A stretch of DNA of 64,000 nucleotides from Brachynemurus nebulosus (GCA_035578155.1 JAPWDM010000005.1:50846454-50910453); one strand, 5' to 3'. Shown: positions 34,534-47,888, counted from the stretch's first letter. Translations and numbers: made by a program. Notes: generated by a model not told the origin, from the letters alone.

Positions 34534-36959
34534 AGAAATTATGATCTACATGACTTGTTTACGATTAGTGTCCCACAGTACTAATCGTACTGATAGTTTT
34601 AATTATCTACTCTATAACATTGTAACACTATCGCTGTGGGAACCAATCATGGAAATATACTTGAACAAAAACTTTTGTGCCGGTCATGTCTTACGAAGTG
34701 TGCAATTTTTATCTGGAGAACAAACTTAAAATATTAAGATATGAAAAGTTCGTACAAGTATTTTCAATTGTGACAATCCTTATTTGTTATAGACCTGAAA
34801 GATGGAAAATAGTACTCTGTTTAACTGGACTAAAACCAAAACCAAAATTGATCTTTTTTTTGAAAACAAAAGATAACAGTTTAATCTCAAGTACTTATTT
34901 TTTTCCTTATCAAATGCTAGTTTTGGTTAAATATATATTTGTTTAGATAATACGATAATAGTTCTAAAAAACCGTTATTAAGTTGTTAGTTAAATCACTT
35001 AATTAAATTTGATTTCAAGGTACAAAAATAGATTTAAAATATTGCACGTACACAGAAAAGAAGCTTGCGATTTCTTTTAAAATAAACTATTCGAATGTTC
35101 GTACAACACTTAGAACTGGAAGAACATTATGGACCATCATGGACAGAACTTTTTACAACGCCCTATATCTCAGCTTTAAAATTTTTCCCAGCAGACATAC
35201 GGATTATTTTGTTAAATCACAAATATGTTTTATTTTATGTAGTTAAAACTTAATCAAAATCGTTAGAACCGTTCTACAAATTGCCAGTCTGTTCATTTTC
35301 GGGGCATTTTCAAAATTCAAAGACGACTAGGTTCCGCCCAAAACAACTTTTGGGTGTATGGACCAGGTTCACTAGGATGTGAATCCTGGTGAACTTCATA
35401 CCCACACCAAATTTCATCAGAATCGCATCAGTGGTTATTATAGAAATCAAAATAGTTCCCCCAACAGACAGACAGATATTTTTTGAAAATGACTAATTTG
35501 GACTCAGGGATCCTCAAAAATATATTTCCGCTAAACAACAATCATAAGACTTGGTCTATAGCCATGTAATGCATAAGACGATTGTAAGCGTATGTAAAAA
35601 CGCTTCCTTATAATTTTTTTTTAAATTCAAATTGGTGCGCTAGTGTATTCAGAAGCCATAATTCATTTGAAAATTAAAAAAAATCTAGTCAGTATGGAAG
35701 GCGTTACCGACTATTAATTTTCATGTTGGCATAGTTCATTAAAATTTTATATTTAAATTTTGTGGACTTTGTTCAATGACGGAGTTACTTATAAATTTTC
35801 TCATTCGCATATCTATAGCGGCTATAGCACTGGTTTATATAAGGGTAGTTCTACAAATGAGGGAATTTTGGACGGCCCAACTCATTTTGTATATTAATAT
35901 TTTGAAAAATACATTTTTTCTAGATGGAAACTGTAAACCATTACTGCATCTAACTGGTCACTCAAAATAACCCGGTTTCGAAATATATTTTTTATAAAAA
36001 ATGACACTTAAAATGTAAAATTCTCAGTCTCCTGGTATGTTTCCTCTCCAAAGTAAAACATAGCAGACTAAATAATTATTTTTTCTGAACGTATAAAAAA
36101 AAATTTACACTGCAGTAGTAATCTATAATATTGGTACTTTTCTATTGTATAAATAATTTTTGAATTTTTATTATATTTTCTTTAAAGAATATTCTATTGA
36201 ATTTTGTCTCCCGAACTTTGCATCATTCTCCTATCAAACCAAAACACTTACAAAATATAAAAAATTTATATTCCGATTAAATCATCGTTTGTCATAGTAA
36301 TTAACTGAAATATAATAAATAAAGTAAAGTACATGTTTTACTTAATTTGACGTTGTATCAATTAATTGAGTTAATATTGTAAGTGAAATCGTACTCGGTC
36401 CAGTCAATTTCTCAGTATCCTGATCAGCATTTTCGTGAAAAATACTGTGGATATAAGAAATTTTTCAGTTGTATGAGTTGTAAATGTGTTATATTGGAAT
36501 AGCGGACCTTTTTTTTTATAAAACGTTACGTAGCCGATTTTTAAAGAATGTTGAACAATTCTCAATCTCCTGATCTCAGTCCCCTGGCAGCTCCAAAAAC
36601 GGGATTAAACTTAAATAATTTAAATTAATTAGGCATATACTACTAATATAATATATAATAGGTATGTATTAAACTGTCGTAAATGACTTCGAATATTTTT
36701 TAATAAATAATAAATCCGAAATTTTTTCTTTTTTTATTTACTTAACTAGTTATTTTTTTTAATTTTTTTCTTTTAATACATATATACACTATATAACTAC
36801 TAATATAATATATAATATATATTAAATAAATAATAAATTGCTTAATAGTTAAAAATTTAATTATAAAAATAATAAAAAATTTTTAATAATAAAAATTAAT
36901 AAATTGTTTAATAGTTTAATGAATTGTGCTTAATAATAATAAAATTCGTCAAGTGCGTG
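34534..36959. other. AT-rich DNA with decayed repeat pieces
   Basis: No gene. Around 35245-35480 are phrases such as AATCAAAATCGTTAGAACCG, CAAATTTCATCAGAATCG and CAACAGACAGACAG, typical of decayed insect repeats. 36621-36950 is almost pure A/T. Confidence 0.4.
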
Positions 36960-37174
36960 TTTGACACGCACTAAGTAATATCGTCTCACATCAAAATCGG
37001 TTCAGTAGTTTCAGAGTTTATCCTAGCCAAACATTGTGACATGAGATTTTTATATTATATCTTATTAGTAATTAGCATAAATCTTAAGTTCATTGCGATG
37101 AAAACACAGATTTAAATACGTTTATGTTGTGTGTCCAAAACTTGGAGAGATTGGGACAGAAAACGAGCGATATG
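36960..37174. repeat. Repeat piece shared with 4430-4544
   Basis: CATAAATCTTAAGTTCATTG, then GATGAAAACACAG and GACAGAAAACGAGCGATATG, parallel 4435-4544 at reduced identity. It adjoins an R1 copy, as that locus does. 36978-37022 also holds ATCAAAATCGGTTCAGTAGT, another common repeat tail. Confidence 0.5.
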
Positions 37175-37510
37175 TATATATATGTCCGCACGATAACTCT
37201 CGAACGAAGTATCTAATATTTACGAAATTTGTTGAAAACATTGAAAGTCCCAAACCCTTGAATGAGTTCTTCAGCCAGACACGTCGGATGCCAGGAACAT
37301 GGTTTTTGTTCTTGTAAAAAATTAGTTTTTTGCCAAAATTTCCACTTATTCAAAAATTTTTGCTAAATTTCTTTACACCATTTAAAAGAGGAGAAAAAAT
37401 TACATAAAAAAGCTCTTTAAACTATTGTTCTATGTCAATTAGTTTCCGAGAAAAACTAATTTCTATAAACGGAAATTCGCTATGTTATGCAGAATGCTGC
37501 GACAGGGGTA
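37175..37510 (-). repeat. R1 repeat, copy E (reverse, no microsatellite)
   Basis: Reads in reverse from GTCCGCACGATAACTCTCGA through CAGACACGTCGGATGCCAGG to TGTTATGCAGAATGCTGCGA and CAGGGGTA. The microsatellite is reduced to a few TA units and the R1 tail is missing. Confidence 0.75.
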
Positions 37511-37739
37511 TTATATCATCTACTATTTGATTTTTCAAATTAATGTTTCTCAAGCCTAGCTTTTTAAATACAATAGTTTTCACCCATTAACGTTCGTTTT
37601 AAATGCAATAGTTTAAATACCAACATCTAAGGTCTATTGCAATTTAGCCATCTTTTATATATTGGGAGCAAGAAAAATCTTAATCATATCACAGCCGCAT
37701 GTACCCTAACTCAAAAGAATAATTAACGATGTTTATTTG

Positions 37740-37862
37740 ATTGTTCGGTTATTTTGTCGTACAGTTATTTTGTCGTTCGGTTATTTTGTCCACAGTTATT
37801 TTGTCTAAGTTTATCTTGTCATTCAGTTATTTTGTACACGGTTATTTGGTTGCGGTTATTTA
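37740..37862. repeat. Short tandem array, GTTATTTTGTC core
   Basis: At least seven units of about 14-19 bp sharing (C/G)(A/G)GTTATTTTGTC with variable spacers (CGTA, CGTT, CA). Confidence 0.75.
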
Positions 37863-37886
37863 TCCACATACTCTAAATTAGAGTAG

Positions 37887-38630
37887 AGTCCCTATAATAA
37901 ATAGAGTCGTGACATGTCATCCATTTTGTATCCAAAACAGAGCGGGAAGCTTCAAAATTAATTATCACATATTTGGGTAAATATTTTTGAGTACATAATT
38001 ATTGTTAATAAATTATGAATTAATGAACAATTCAAAATTTTTAATTTAATTATTCTTTCTATGTTAAACTAAATGGTTTTTGTTAACATTTAATTTAATT
38101 CCAATATATTTTACGAAAACTTTGGATACAAAATGCCGGAACCAATCAGCGTTCAGCAGACATTTCACGACTCTATTTATTATAGGGACTCTAAATTAGA
38201 GTAAAGTCCCTATAATAAATAGAGTCGTGACATGTGATCCATTTTGTATCCAAAACAGAGCGGGAAGCTTCAAAATTAATTATCACATATTTGGGTGAAT
38301 ATTTTTGAGTATATAATTATCGATAATAAATTATGAATTAATGAACAATTCAAAATTTTTAATTTAATTATTCTTTCTATGTTAAACTAAATGGTTTTTG
38401 TTAACATTTAATTTATTTCCAATATATTTTACGAAAACTTTGGATACAAAATGCCAGAACCAATCAGCGTTCAGCAGACATGTCACGACTCTATTTATTA
38501 TAGGGACTCTAAATTAGAGTAGAGTCCCTATAATAAATAGAGTCGTGACATGTCGTCCATGTTCTATCCAAAACAGAGCGGGAAGCTTCAAAATTAATTA
38601 TCACATGTTTGAGTGAATATTTTTGAGTAC
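37887..38630. mobile_element. Head-to-tail array of 2.4 MITE units
   Basis: Units 37887-38190, 38205-38508 and 38523-38630 (truncated), period 318 bp. Each full unit has inverted ends AGTCCCTATAATAAATAGAG and its complement, continuing through TCGTGACATGTC. The junctions between units and the left flank all read CTAAATTAGAGT. The first two units differ at only a few positions. Likely grew by unequal exchange across the shared junction. Confidence 0.85.
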
Positions 38631-38633
38631 CCG

Positions 38634-38884
38634 CTAGTTTCTAGCATTAGCAGAAGTTCATACATCTCGTTTTGATTATTTTACATGTGTGTAATGTGTG
38701 TGAATATGTGTGTAGGCTTCATTTCTTCATTTCGACGATCTCACATCTCTTATGGAACAAACATTAGCAAAACAATCAACAGATTCAAACTGTATAAAAT
38801 ATAAAAAATTAGTTGTAATTGCTATAAATCTGTTCCAATGGACGCTCAAACTTAATTTCTAGTTTCTAGCATTAGCAGAAGTTC
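38634..38884. repeat. 26-bp direct repeat bracketing about 200 bp
   Basis: CTAGTTTCTAGCATTAGCAG followed by AAGTTC occurs at 38634-38659 and exactly again at 38859-38884. The left copy sits at the truncation point of the third MITE unit, so this is probably a duplication or insertion scar. Confidence 0.65.
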
Positions 38885-40371
38885 TCTAACGATTTATTTT
38901 AAATCAAATAAAAAATAATATTTGGCACATATAAGAACATTGAAGTAAGAAAACTTACTTTGTAAATATGGCAAAATGTTTTCCAAGCCAGACTGCTGTA
39001 ACCACTTGGTTAATTTTTCGGCGTCTTCGTCCTTTTCATTTAACTGATTTGAAATAAAATCAACTATTTCACCACAAATTAACTATTTCACCACACTATC
39101 ACACCATCGATTAACTTTAATTATAAATCACTTTTAATTCCCGACATTTTTTCACACAAAAAATTTAGTATCTGAACACAACTTACCAACTGTGAAATTC
39201 AGTTTGTTTAGGTATGAGTATTGTTATGTATAGCGAATGAATGTGTTTAAATTGTTTCCATTTCAGATTAAAATGACGCCATATTGATTTGACAATCTTT
39301 CTTATTGATTTAATAACGTTTTTTATTGATTTAATATGCTGGAAACTTACCTTCCGAGTTAATATTGTAAAAAGCTTGAAATAATGTTGTTCAACGTAAA
39401 AACAATATTGATTTCATATCGTGTGCACAAAGTATATGAAAACAACATTAATTCAAAATATTAAAATAAGGATTTCCAATATCATTTTTTTGTTAAGTTG
39501 GACATTATTGAAATAATAATGACCGTATTTATTTTTAAGTTGCCATTTTTCTCTCAGTGTAGTCAATTTACCCGTAATTAACTGTAAAATATAAATTTAT
39601 TTGAAAAAATACAAAAAATTATGTTAATCTTTTGAAATGGCCGGTATTATAGTTTATAAATTCGAACAGAGATGACACTAGCTATTCTGAAAACAAAATA
39701 TGTATAGTTCAGTTTACATGTGTAAACTTGACACATCATTTAATAGTCAATTACAACTTACTAAGTTATAAATTCCAATAAATTAGCTTTTGAACATGCA
39801 AAATGAATAAAAAAATATATTTAATTTGCTATTAAATGTCCTCAAAGCTATTATAGGAAATTAATATTGTTCAGTATCAAATTTAAAGATCTTCTAATTA
39901 TGAGACAGTAAGAAAAAATTATTGTATCGTGTAAACTACGCTTTCAACATCAGTATAATACATATATTTGTACACAGGGACGTGGGAAATTTTTTAATGT
40001 TATTCGTGTGTTTTCTTGTCTCTGGTTGTTAAGTTAGCCTTAAATTTAATAATAGTACGACTATTTGAATGTCAAACTATCTGTTTTGGTTAAAAAATTT
40101 CATTAATATTTTTTTTTTCTGTTTTAAAAATAGCCCCACCAAAGTGAGAATAAATTTTCATAGAAACGCAAATGAAGTAATCGAAAGATAATAATAATAA
40201 TGATAATAATCCTTTGGTCACACAAGTAAATTAATATATCGTCGAAGAAAGCCGAGGTTCGACGATATAAAAATGAATATAAGTAATTCTCTTGTGTTAA
40301 TTTTAATTTTTTTACTCATTTATTCACTTTCCTGGATGAGTGTGAAAAATGTCATCAACTTGAAATAAAAC
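38885..40371. other. AT-rich intergenic DNA
   Basis: No gene. One compact hairpin, ATATCGTCGAA / TTCGACGATAT, at about 40236-40270. Confidence 0.4.
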
Positions 40372-40373
40372 TA

Positions 40374-40603
40374 GGGTAAAAGCCCCCTTTGTGGAACGGT
40401 ATCTAATACTGGAACAGTCTTGACATTTAAATATTTATTTCTTTAATTAAGTAAGGAAACTTTAAATGCGAGGTGAATTTAAATTGAAACACAATCATTC
40501 TATTAATAATAATTTTTGTTATCAGACGTTTCTTTCAGAAATAACTTCATTAATATGTAAATGTTCATAATTAGATACCGTTCCACAAAGGGGCCTTTTA
40601 CCC
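40374..40603. mobile_element. 230-bp TA-flanked MITE, GGGTAAAAG ends
   Basis: GGGTAAAAGCCCCCTTTGTG (40374) and the complement ending CCTTTTACCC (40603) extend to inverted repeats of about 35 bp, including GGAACGGTATCTAAT. TA on both sides. Non-coding. Confidence 0.8.
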
Positions 40604-41324
40604 TACTTGCCAAAGCTTATGCATGAAAAAAATGTCGGACTGGATTAAGTCCATTTTCTTTCCCTTTTTTGTATAACTACCCATAAATAAGTTCGTGTAT
40701 GTTTTTACATTCTAAGGTAGGTATAGAATTATTATTTATTTTAACCGCAATAATGGACTAGTTGTAATACTAGAGTTATATTAGTATTATCATACTATCT
40801 AGCGGACAAAGACGCGTTAATTAATGTAATAAAAAATAATCCTTTACTCCAACTTTCTAGCCTCCTAATTCAGATTTCGAATTTTTATCTACCCTCTTAT
40901 GTTCGATGATGAAGCAATTCAAACTTAATTTAAATATAATTATTATGGATATACTCTTAAAACTATATATTTGTTCAAAGATTAAGACTTTCTTTGATTA
41001 TTTTGCTGTAAGTCAAAAAAATATTCCTTTGAATTAAAGAAAATATTTTTTTTGAATCAAACAAAATATTTGTTTTTTTCAAGGAAATATTCTCTTGAAT
41101 TTTTTTTAGTAGTCATAAAAATATTTCTTTAAATCTAAAAAAATAATTTTTTATTCAAAGAATAAAAACTTTAAAAAGAAATTTTTAATCTTTGAGTAAA
41201 GAAATCGTTTTGAGAGTTTAAATAATTGATCACAACGATTCGACAAAATGAAATTTAAAGACATTTCCATAGCCATTTATCAAATTCACAAATTGTCAAA
41301 AAAAAGATCAAAAATTACTTTTTC

Positions 41325-41455
41325 TCGAAAATGTACTTACAAATTACAAAGCCTATCTTATGTAATTATTTCTCCTCTTGGTGTAAGCTTACCATGGTGT
41401 AAAAAAAGTTTGAAAAGTTTTGGATTTTAGCAAATTTTTCTGTTGGTTCGTCAGA
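41325..41455 (+). repeat. Highly diverged R1 fragment
   Basis: TTTTCTCGAAAATGTAC, CTTATGTAATTATTTCTCCT, CATGGTGTAAAAAAAG and a GTTCGTCAGATCG remnant follow R1 order at low identity. Confidence 0.4.
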
Positions 41456-41459
41456 TCGT

Positions 41460-43700
41460 TGGAATGTATTTATTTTAAGATTATTCCTTATCATTTTTGG
41501 TGAACTCAGACTTCTTCCAGAATCGGTGGGATTGCTTATATATATCTAAGTAAGCTCACTGTATATAATAACACAGACATATGTATATAGTGTTGTTTAT
41601 ACGGCAAAATGCAAAAACTTGACATTTAAGACTTAATTGTTACAAATAACTGATAATTTATTTATTTATTTATTTTTTTTTCGGATCTATAAATAACATC
41701 CACTAGATGCATTCTTTTTTTGTATTAAAATATAAATTATTCATTAACTGTGTGAGTATTTACAAACCGCCATTTCGCAATCAATTTTATCTAGAGTAAA
41801 AAGTAGATTTTAAATTTAAGATTCAAACGTTAATGTGTAAGCAGACTGGCGCGGGCGCTCGTTTTATTGCATGGATAGTTGACCGTACATTCAATTAAAT
41901 ACATGTATTTAAATATACATTTTTACACCAATTCAATATCATCATTTATCGTTTCTCTCGGGATTGGTAGGAATGTCCATCTGAGCGCCACAACTTGATC
42001 AAGTTGTGACCCAGTTACGGTCTGTCGTACGGATATGCTCATTCCTTTATAGTATGTTTGTATAACAGTCAAACAGTAAATAAAATGATTTCTGACAAAG
42101 CTAGAATCTAAAATATTTTGGATTGGCCGTTAAAAATTTTATTACTTTTGTCATAGAACTTTATTTTAGAATATTTTTAATTTACAGTTTGTAAAATAGT
42201 ATTATTATCATCCACATCAGTGATTTTCAAAGTGAGTGTCACGAAAAATATTTGAGTGGTCGCAAGAAAGTTGACTTCAAATCACAAATCCATTTTTTTT
42301 ATACATTTCTACGTTTTTCTGTAGATACTATATATCCTTCGGGAAACGGGGAGGGGTTCCTTTGAAATTTTTTAAATGCAAAAGGGAGTTGCCGACCAAA
42401 AAGATGTCCGTACGTATTATTCAACAAACCAATACAATTTTTCAACCTCTATTCAAAATACATACTCTGTTAGGAACAATTTTCTATCATTAAAAATTTT
42501 AAAAGATTTTAAACTTGACAGAAAATTGATATTTAGAAAATGTTCCACCGGGTACCAGGAAAAATCAGTTCGTATGAAAGATAGCGGATAAAAAAGTATA
42601 CTCAAGTGGAAAATTTCTGCAACACGAATAATACTACAACACCTTTCATTAGAAAGTTACTATTTTGAGACTTTTGTAAATAATACCAAGTGCTTAGACT
42701 TTAAAGAACGTTTTTTATTTCTTCGACCATTTCTTTTTCCAACGACTTTGTTTACACAGAATAATCATAAAATTCAGTAAAATTTCAGTCAAATCATCTA
42801 AATCTATTAATATATTTCATGCCTTTAGAAATGTGAACTTCGCGTTTTTAATGATCTTGGCGGACATTATGTCATCATAAAAATAAACCTTGAAATCAAT
42901 CATTAAAATTTTCATAACAAGTTTACAATTTTACGTATACATATTATAAAAACATATATGTATATACGTATGCGGATGACCACCACGTTGTAAGGAGCGT
43001 TGTCCAAAAGAACGATTGTAATATATTAATAATTATCATCATAACAGCCTAGATATACATAAAGTGAAAAATTTGGATCATCTTTAATAGAGGAATGGTG
43101 GTAGCACTGGGAAGTTTTTAAACTTTACTCATCGTAGGTGTAGGGTTATAAAAACAGCATTCGTAAACGATTCTCAGTTTGTAGAGCCCTTGGATATATG
43201 TAAATAATATCTAGGATATCTAGTATGTATGTAAATAATATGGTATGTACTTTTTGTGTGTATTCTCTACTTATATTTTCTATTTAATTAAATCCAATGT
43301 TTTTATTATTGTTTTTGTCAAACAGTAGCGACTCTAGGCTACTAGATCGTGACTATTTATTAATTAAAGTATATTGGACTTTGTACATAATACACATGTA
43401 CTCTTATGTAGTTATGTCTCATGGAGTCATGGACTTTACTTTTACACTTTTTAACCCGTTCATAATAAATATAAATACATATACATATACGTATTAATAT
43501 GCAAATTACTGAAAACAATAAAAATTATTACAATTCAAAATAATAACGATTTCGTTTATAGTACAAAATATTAAATTTTCTCCCAAAATTGCGTTTGATA
43601 ATTTTTATTATTTATTGTAACCTTACAACTGTTGTTTTATTTAAAACTGGATTTTTCAAAATATAGTACGTCAGTTAGGCGTACATTTTTAATTAACATT
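41460..43700. other. AT-rich DNA without a recognised gene
   Basis: Near 42219 CAGTGATTTTCAAAGTGAGT resembles an hAT terminus, but no opposite end or duplication was found. Several short frames lack any recognisable domain. Confidence 0.35.
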
Positions 43701-43701
43701 T

Positions 43702-43832
43702 TTAGTCGAATTTTTCAAGTGAAAAATTAGACTTATACAACCCATACGATAAGAACGGGAAGAGGCGAGAGGAGGAGCGATATCCGTTTTCGGACCCGTA
43801 GAATACGATTCCGATTCTGAAGAAAAAAAAAG

Positions 43833-43908
<76 letters not shown>

Positions 43909-45330
43909 TCCGCTACCTTTTGACATGTGTAAGGCCCTCCTATGGAAGTTAAGAGTTGAAATCTGGTAAGTGGGGCTCATTCCGATGCACAACAATACTA
44001 TCAAAGTGGGATCAAATTTTGGTTCCGACTCAACTTTTAAGGGGGTGGTGGGGGGGGGGACAAAACAATATAACTTTTCCATACCGTTTGGAAATAATGT
44101 TTCGGTCAATTATCTACAACATATCCAAAATTCAGCTTCCTAGGATAATTTGGAGGGAGTAGAGGGGGAAAAATTATTTTAGCTGGATCTAACACGCCCA
44201 TAGCCCCCCCCCCCCCAGAATTAACGTAGAGGGTTGAAATTTGGTATGTTGATAGAGTTCGTACCCTCGACGTTTTCGAAGATTGTACCACTCGTACAGG
44301 TCACCCAAATAAACTTAGAGGGCTGAAATTTTATATTCGGATTGAGTTAGTATCAAGGGGGTGCCTTTTGGGGGTATCGACTTTTAACACTTACCCCCAA
44401 ATTTTTATACCAAAAAAAACATGATTTTTCTTGTTTTTTAACAGTTTCGTTCTGGTCAAAATTTCCCCAAATAAACCTCGAGGGCTGAAATTTTGTGTAC
44501 AGATTAAGTTAATAGCCAGCCACTGCTTTTTGGAGGTTTCAACTTTTAACCCTTACCCCCACGATTTTTACGCCAATATTTCCTTGATTTTTTTGCTTTT
44601 TTTCTAACACGTTTAGAGACTCTCTAAGGAAACCTGGAGGGCTGAAATTTTATACGTGTATTGAGTTAGTATCCAGCTTTTTTTTTAGGATTTCACATTA
44701 CTTTCCCTCCCAGTTCTCCCATTTTTACATCGGAATTCAGTGATATTGTTAAATGTGTTTTAAATGCTGTATTTTTATTCTAATAGAAGTAGGCGTATAG
44801 TAATTTTAAAAATTAAATAAAAAATGAACTTACTTTTATAACAAATGCAATACATAAATATTAAGTAATTTAAAAATGTTATTAAAGTCACTGTTTATTT
44901 ATAAAGTAGGAATTTTGGATTTTATTGATAAAACAGAAATTATGGATTTTTTTGGAATGAAAGAATATCTTCATAAAGGCCTTCCAGTTTATTATTTAAG
45001 GTCCTTTTTTAATATTTAAAAATAAAACACAAAGGTAATTGGCGGATAACCATGGGTAGGAATGCCCTCGTACGAATTGTGTTGGCTTTTTTCCTGCTAA
45101 CTGTTTTCGGCACAAAATTGAAATTTACTGAGATTCAGCCCTTAAAAACTTAAAACCTTTCTTTAAAGCCCCGATCAGCCGGACACTCATCATCAGTTTT
45201 GAAACCACCAAAATAACAAATCGATTGTAGACTTTCAATCACATTTAGCTTGCAGACATTCAGTACCGAAGATGAAGGGAAAACTTCGTCTTCCGTGATG
45301 GGGCTCCGCTGCTCACGGCGTTTTTTTTTT
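43702..45330 (+). mobile_element. Large repeat, left copy (inverted partner at 50599-53177)
   Basis: Starts TTAGTCGAATTTTTCAAGTG and runs through TATCCGTTTTCGGACCCGTA, (TA)n at 43837-43904 and ATACTATCAAAGTGGG. It then has three decayed tandem units of about 155 bp, each with GAGGGCTGAAATTTT and TTTTAACnCTTACCCCC (near 44328, 44478, 44635). Next comes the GGCGGATAACCATGG / ACGAATTGTGTTGGC module shared with the 1342-2453 foldback, ending in GCTGCTCACGGCGTTTTT. Most frames on it arise from the microsatellite. No enzyme domain seen. Confidence 0.75.
43837..43904. repeat. (TA)n microsatellite in the left copy
   Basis: About 34 uninterrupted TA units at the place where the right copy also carries TA repeats. 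Confidence 0.95.
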
Positions 45331-45446
45331 TTTTGTACTGTACATCTTTCAATAACACTTTGTTTGGAAATGAACAATTAATTAGGCCTCAAACAATAAT
45401 TGTTAAAAATAAACATGGTATTTTTTTCTAAGTATAAAATAGAAAG

Positions 45447-45640
45447 CAGTGGTTCTCAAGCTTTTTGGTCTGCAACCCCCCTTTGTACTTAAAAATTTCA
45501 AACGGCCACCGAAATATGTAGAATTAGGTATGACACATTGCATAGAATATTGATATATAATCTCAAATCTGTAATCAATTGTTTCTGCGACCCCTTCACA
45601 CAGTTTACGACACCAAAATTTCCCAGCACTAGATTATAAA
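45447..45640. mobile_element. Degenerate hAT-like MITE
   Basis: Left end CAGTGGTTCTCAAGCTTTTT is a typical hAT MITE terminus, followed by GGTCTGCAACCCCCC. A decayed counterpart, GGGGTC..AAATTTCCCAGCACTA in mirror order, ends near 45631. No intact 8-bp duplication. Confidence 0.5.
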
Positions 45641-46330
45641 TATCATATAAATATTGCCCACTCTCTCATCATGCATTTAATAACTAAAAAAAAAAAAATA
45701 ACCACATAAATGATATTTAAAAATAGATCATTTTTAGACTACTGTACCATCTATGTGTAGCGAACTCAACTATTAGGAGAAACCTGTATACGTATTACAA
45801 CGTATTTTCCTTATTTCAAAGATATGTTAATAGATATCACCACTAGTCAACAATTCAATACTATTTGAGGCTATCTCTATTTTAAAATGCATTTAGTACG
45901 TAGGCATACGTATCTATGAAATATGAATTTTTTTTATCGCTTTTTCAGTAATGTGTGTTTTTTACTGATAAAGTTTTGTTAACTGATAAATTATATAAAA
46001 TAAAGTATGTGTATATTACTAATATTTTGTGTAAAGGGACACAAAAATATTCAAAAAAATATTTATTCAATTTTTATCAGTCCCAGTTCGTCTTGCTGTT
46101 CAAATAATATTAGATAATGGTTGAAAAATATACAGTAAACTTTTAATATTCGGGCGTTTGAATTTCGTAAATAGATGAAAAATTTAATACAATTTTTTAA
46201 GCAGGAGTCTAGTAATGAAATTGGTCTTTTAACACCAGTTTAGAGTTCTGTAACACTTTTAGAGAAAAAATAATTCACTGTTGAGAGATTTACTTTGTCT
46301 ATTTCACGAATTAAAAGTTATTTTTACTGA

Positions 46331-46360
46331 ACGCGTTTTCAACCTTTCGGTCATCCTCAG
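46331..46360 (-). ncRNA. Hammerhead-like core fragment (tentative)
   Basis: On the minus strand the bases read CTGAGGA, a small ACC-GAAA-GGT stem-loop, then GAAAACGCG. This fits the CUGANGA - stem II - GAAA core of hammerhead ribozymes found in retroelement relics. The matching 5' strand of stem III and a cleavage-site triplet were not found nearby, so activity is doubtful. Confidence 0.25.
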
Positions 46361-46730
46361 AGTAGAAAGATGAAAATAATTAATGGGAATTTATAGGTAA
46401 GAAAGATATATAGGAGGGGTGTAATATTATTGAATTGGGAAAACCCATAAAATTTTTGTATCGAAACAACTAAATATACGTGTAAAGAAGAAAAACAAGA
46501 TTCGTGTCGATTAATTTTTAGAGCTGGAATTGTCTGTCATTCCGCATTTTCTAATTATTTACTAGTTTTTCTTATATGTCCAAAAAATAAAGATATTTGA
46601 TATAATGTATAACTTATTCAAGAACCTAACGTTGTTTTGAAAATTTTTTAAACTTTAATAAGAATGAATTATCACGCAGTAAACGCAGGGCAGGGCAGAC
46701 CAGAGCAGGGCAGAGCAGGAAAGCACGTGT

Positions 46731-47085
46731 AGTCGGGCGCACATTGAGACGCAGTTAACGCAGGCAAGGCAACGCAGTTTCTGTGACTCTTGTTGTAGAA
46801 CGAGATAGCACGAATTTAAAAGTAGAGCAGAGCAGAGAAGCACTATTTTTCTTCAATTTCTTCAATTGTTTTCATTTCGACGAAATAGAATCAACCAAAA
46901 CTCGAGAACATGTTACAATGTCGCGCAGTTTCTGTGTCACATTCACAAGTGCCACATCGGTCTCGTGCGACGCAGTGCTGCTCTGCAACACTCTGATGGA
47001 GTCTGGTCCCGTTCTACAACACGAGTCACAGAAACTGTGCTGCCCCGCCTGCGTTAACTGCGTCTCAATGTGCGCCCGGCCTAAA
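46731..47085. mobile_element. 355-bp foldback MITE, GC-richer
   Basis: GGGCGCACATTGAGACGCAG (46735) with TTAACGCAGG is mirrored by CCTGCGTTAACTGCG and TCTCAATGTGCGCCC ending 47077. Inner GCAGTTTCTGTGACTC / GAGTCACAGAAACTG and TTGTAGAACG / GTTCTACAA continue the arms. A GCAGGGCAG tandem flanks it on the left. The coding-like frames are artefacts of its composition. Confidence 0.7.
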
Positions 47086-47888
47086 TCACAGATTACAGAT
47101 ACTTAACTACCTAAACTTGGCCTAATTTTCATGGCCAAAAGTAGACATAAACCTCCACCAATGTGTTATGTATGTATATTCAGTTTCTGCGTGTGTATGT
47201 GTCATTTGTGTATGTAAGAGTGTCATTGCTTCTGTTTCGCGTACATATCACATACCTCTCTACATACGTTTATGATACGTTTTTACTGTGATTAAAAATC
47301 ACAGTGCAGCAAGATAACAATGATCAACAATTCAAATTAGTGCTTGATACTCGCACACTGGTTGTGGAATGACTTAATGTAAAGTGGTATAACATCCCGC
47401 CAAAAGGCGGCAGTCGATCCACGCATTTTTGTATTTAGACTGAATCCATTCATCCGTGGTCTAAATAAAACTAGGTAAGAAAACAGACTGACAATAGGCT
47501 CATAAAGATGGCTGTTTGGTTTCTGTTGATCCAAAACCTTTAATTTTTTCGAACTTTTACTAATTAAACAATAAATTTTAACAAAAAATGTATAAATATA
47601 ATATATAATCAATTATATAAAACATTATAAATAAAGCTTCAGTTTTAACTAAATTTGTAAATAAGAGCAAGAGATCGACTAAAAATCGCTCTGTAATCAA
47701 CTGATCAGAGCGAAGACAACTGGTATGTAACAATATACACAGGGAATATTAATTTGAGAGCTGTTTTACAATTTGTGAAAGATAATTTCAGTAGAGTATG
47801 CAAAAAGTCGTAGAAACATTCTCAAAGTGTACTGATGGTGGAAGTGTCGTGAAGTTTTACTTTAGTTGTAAGTGTAACAGAAACTATA

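Noticed and set aside
37740..38630. CRISPR-like array
   Set aside because: Repeats are irregular, spacers are not unique sequences, the units are MITEs, and the genome is eukaryotic.
46783..47106. 107-codon frame near 46.8 kb
   Set aside because: It spans the inverted repeat of a MITE, and the complementary arm yields equally open frames.
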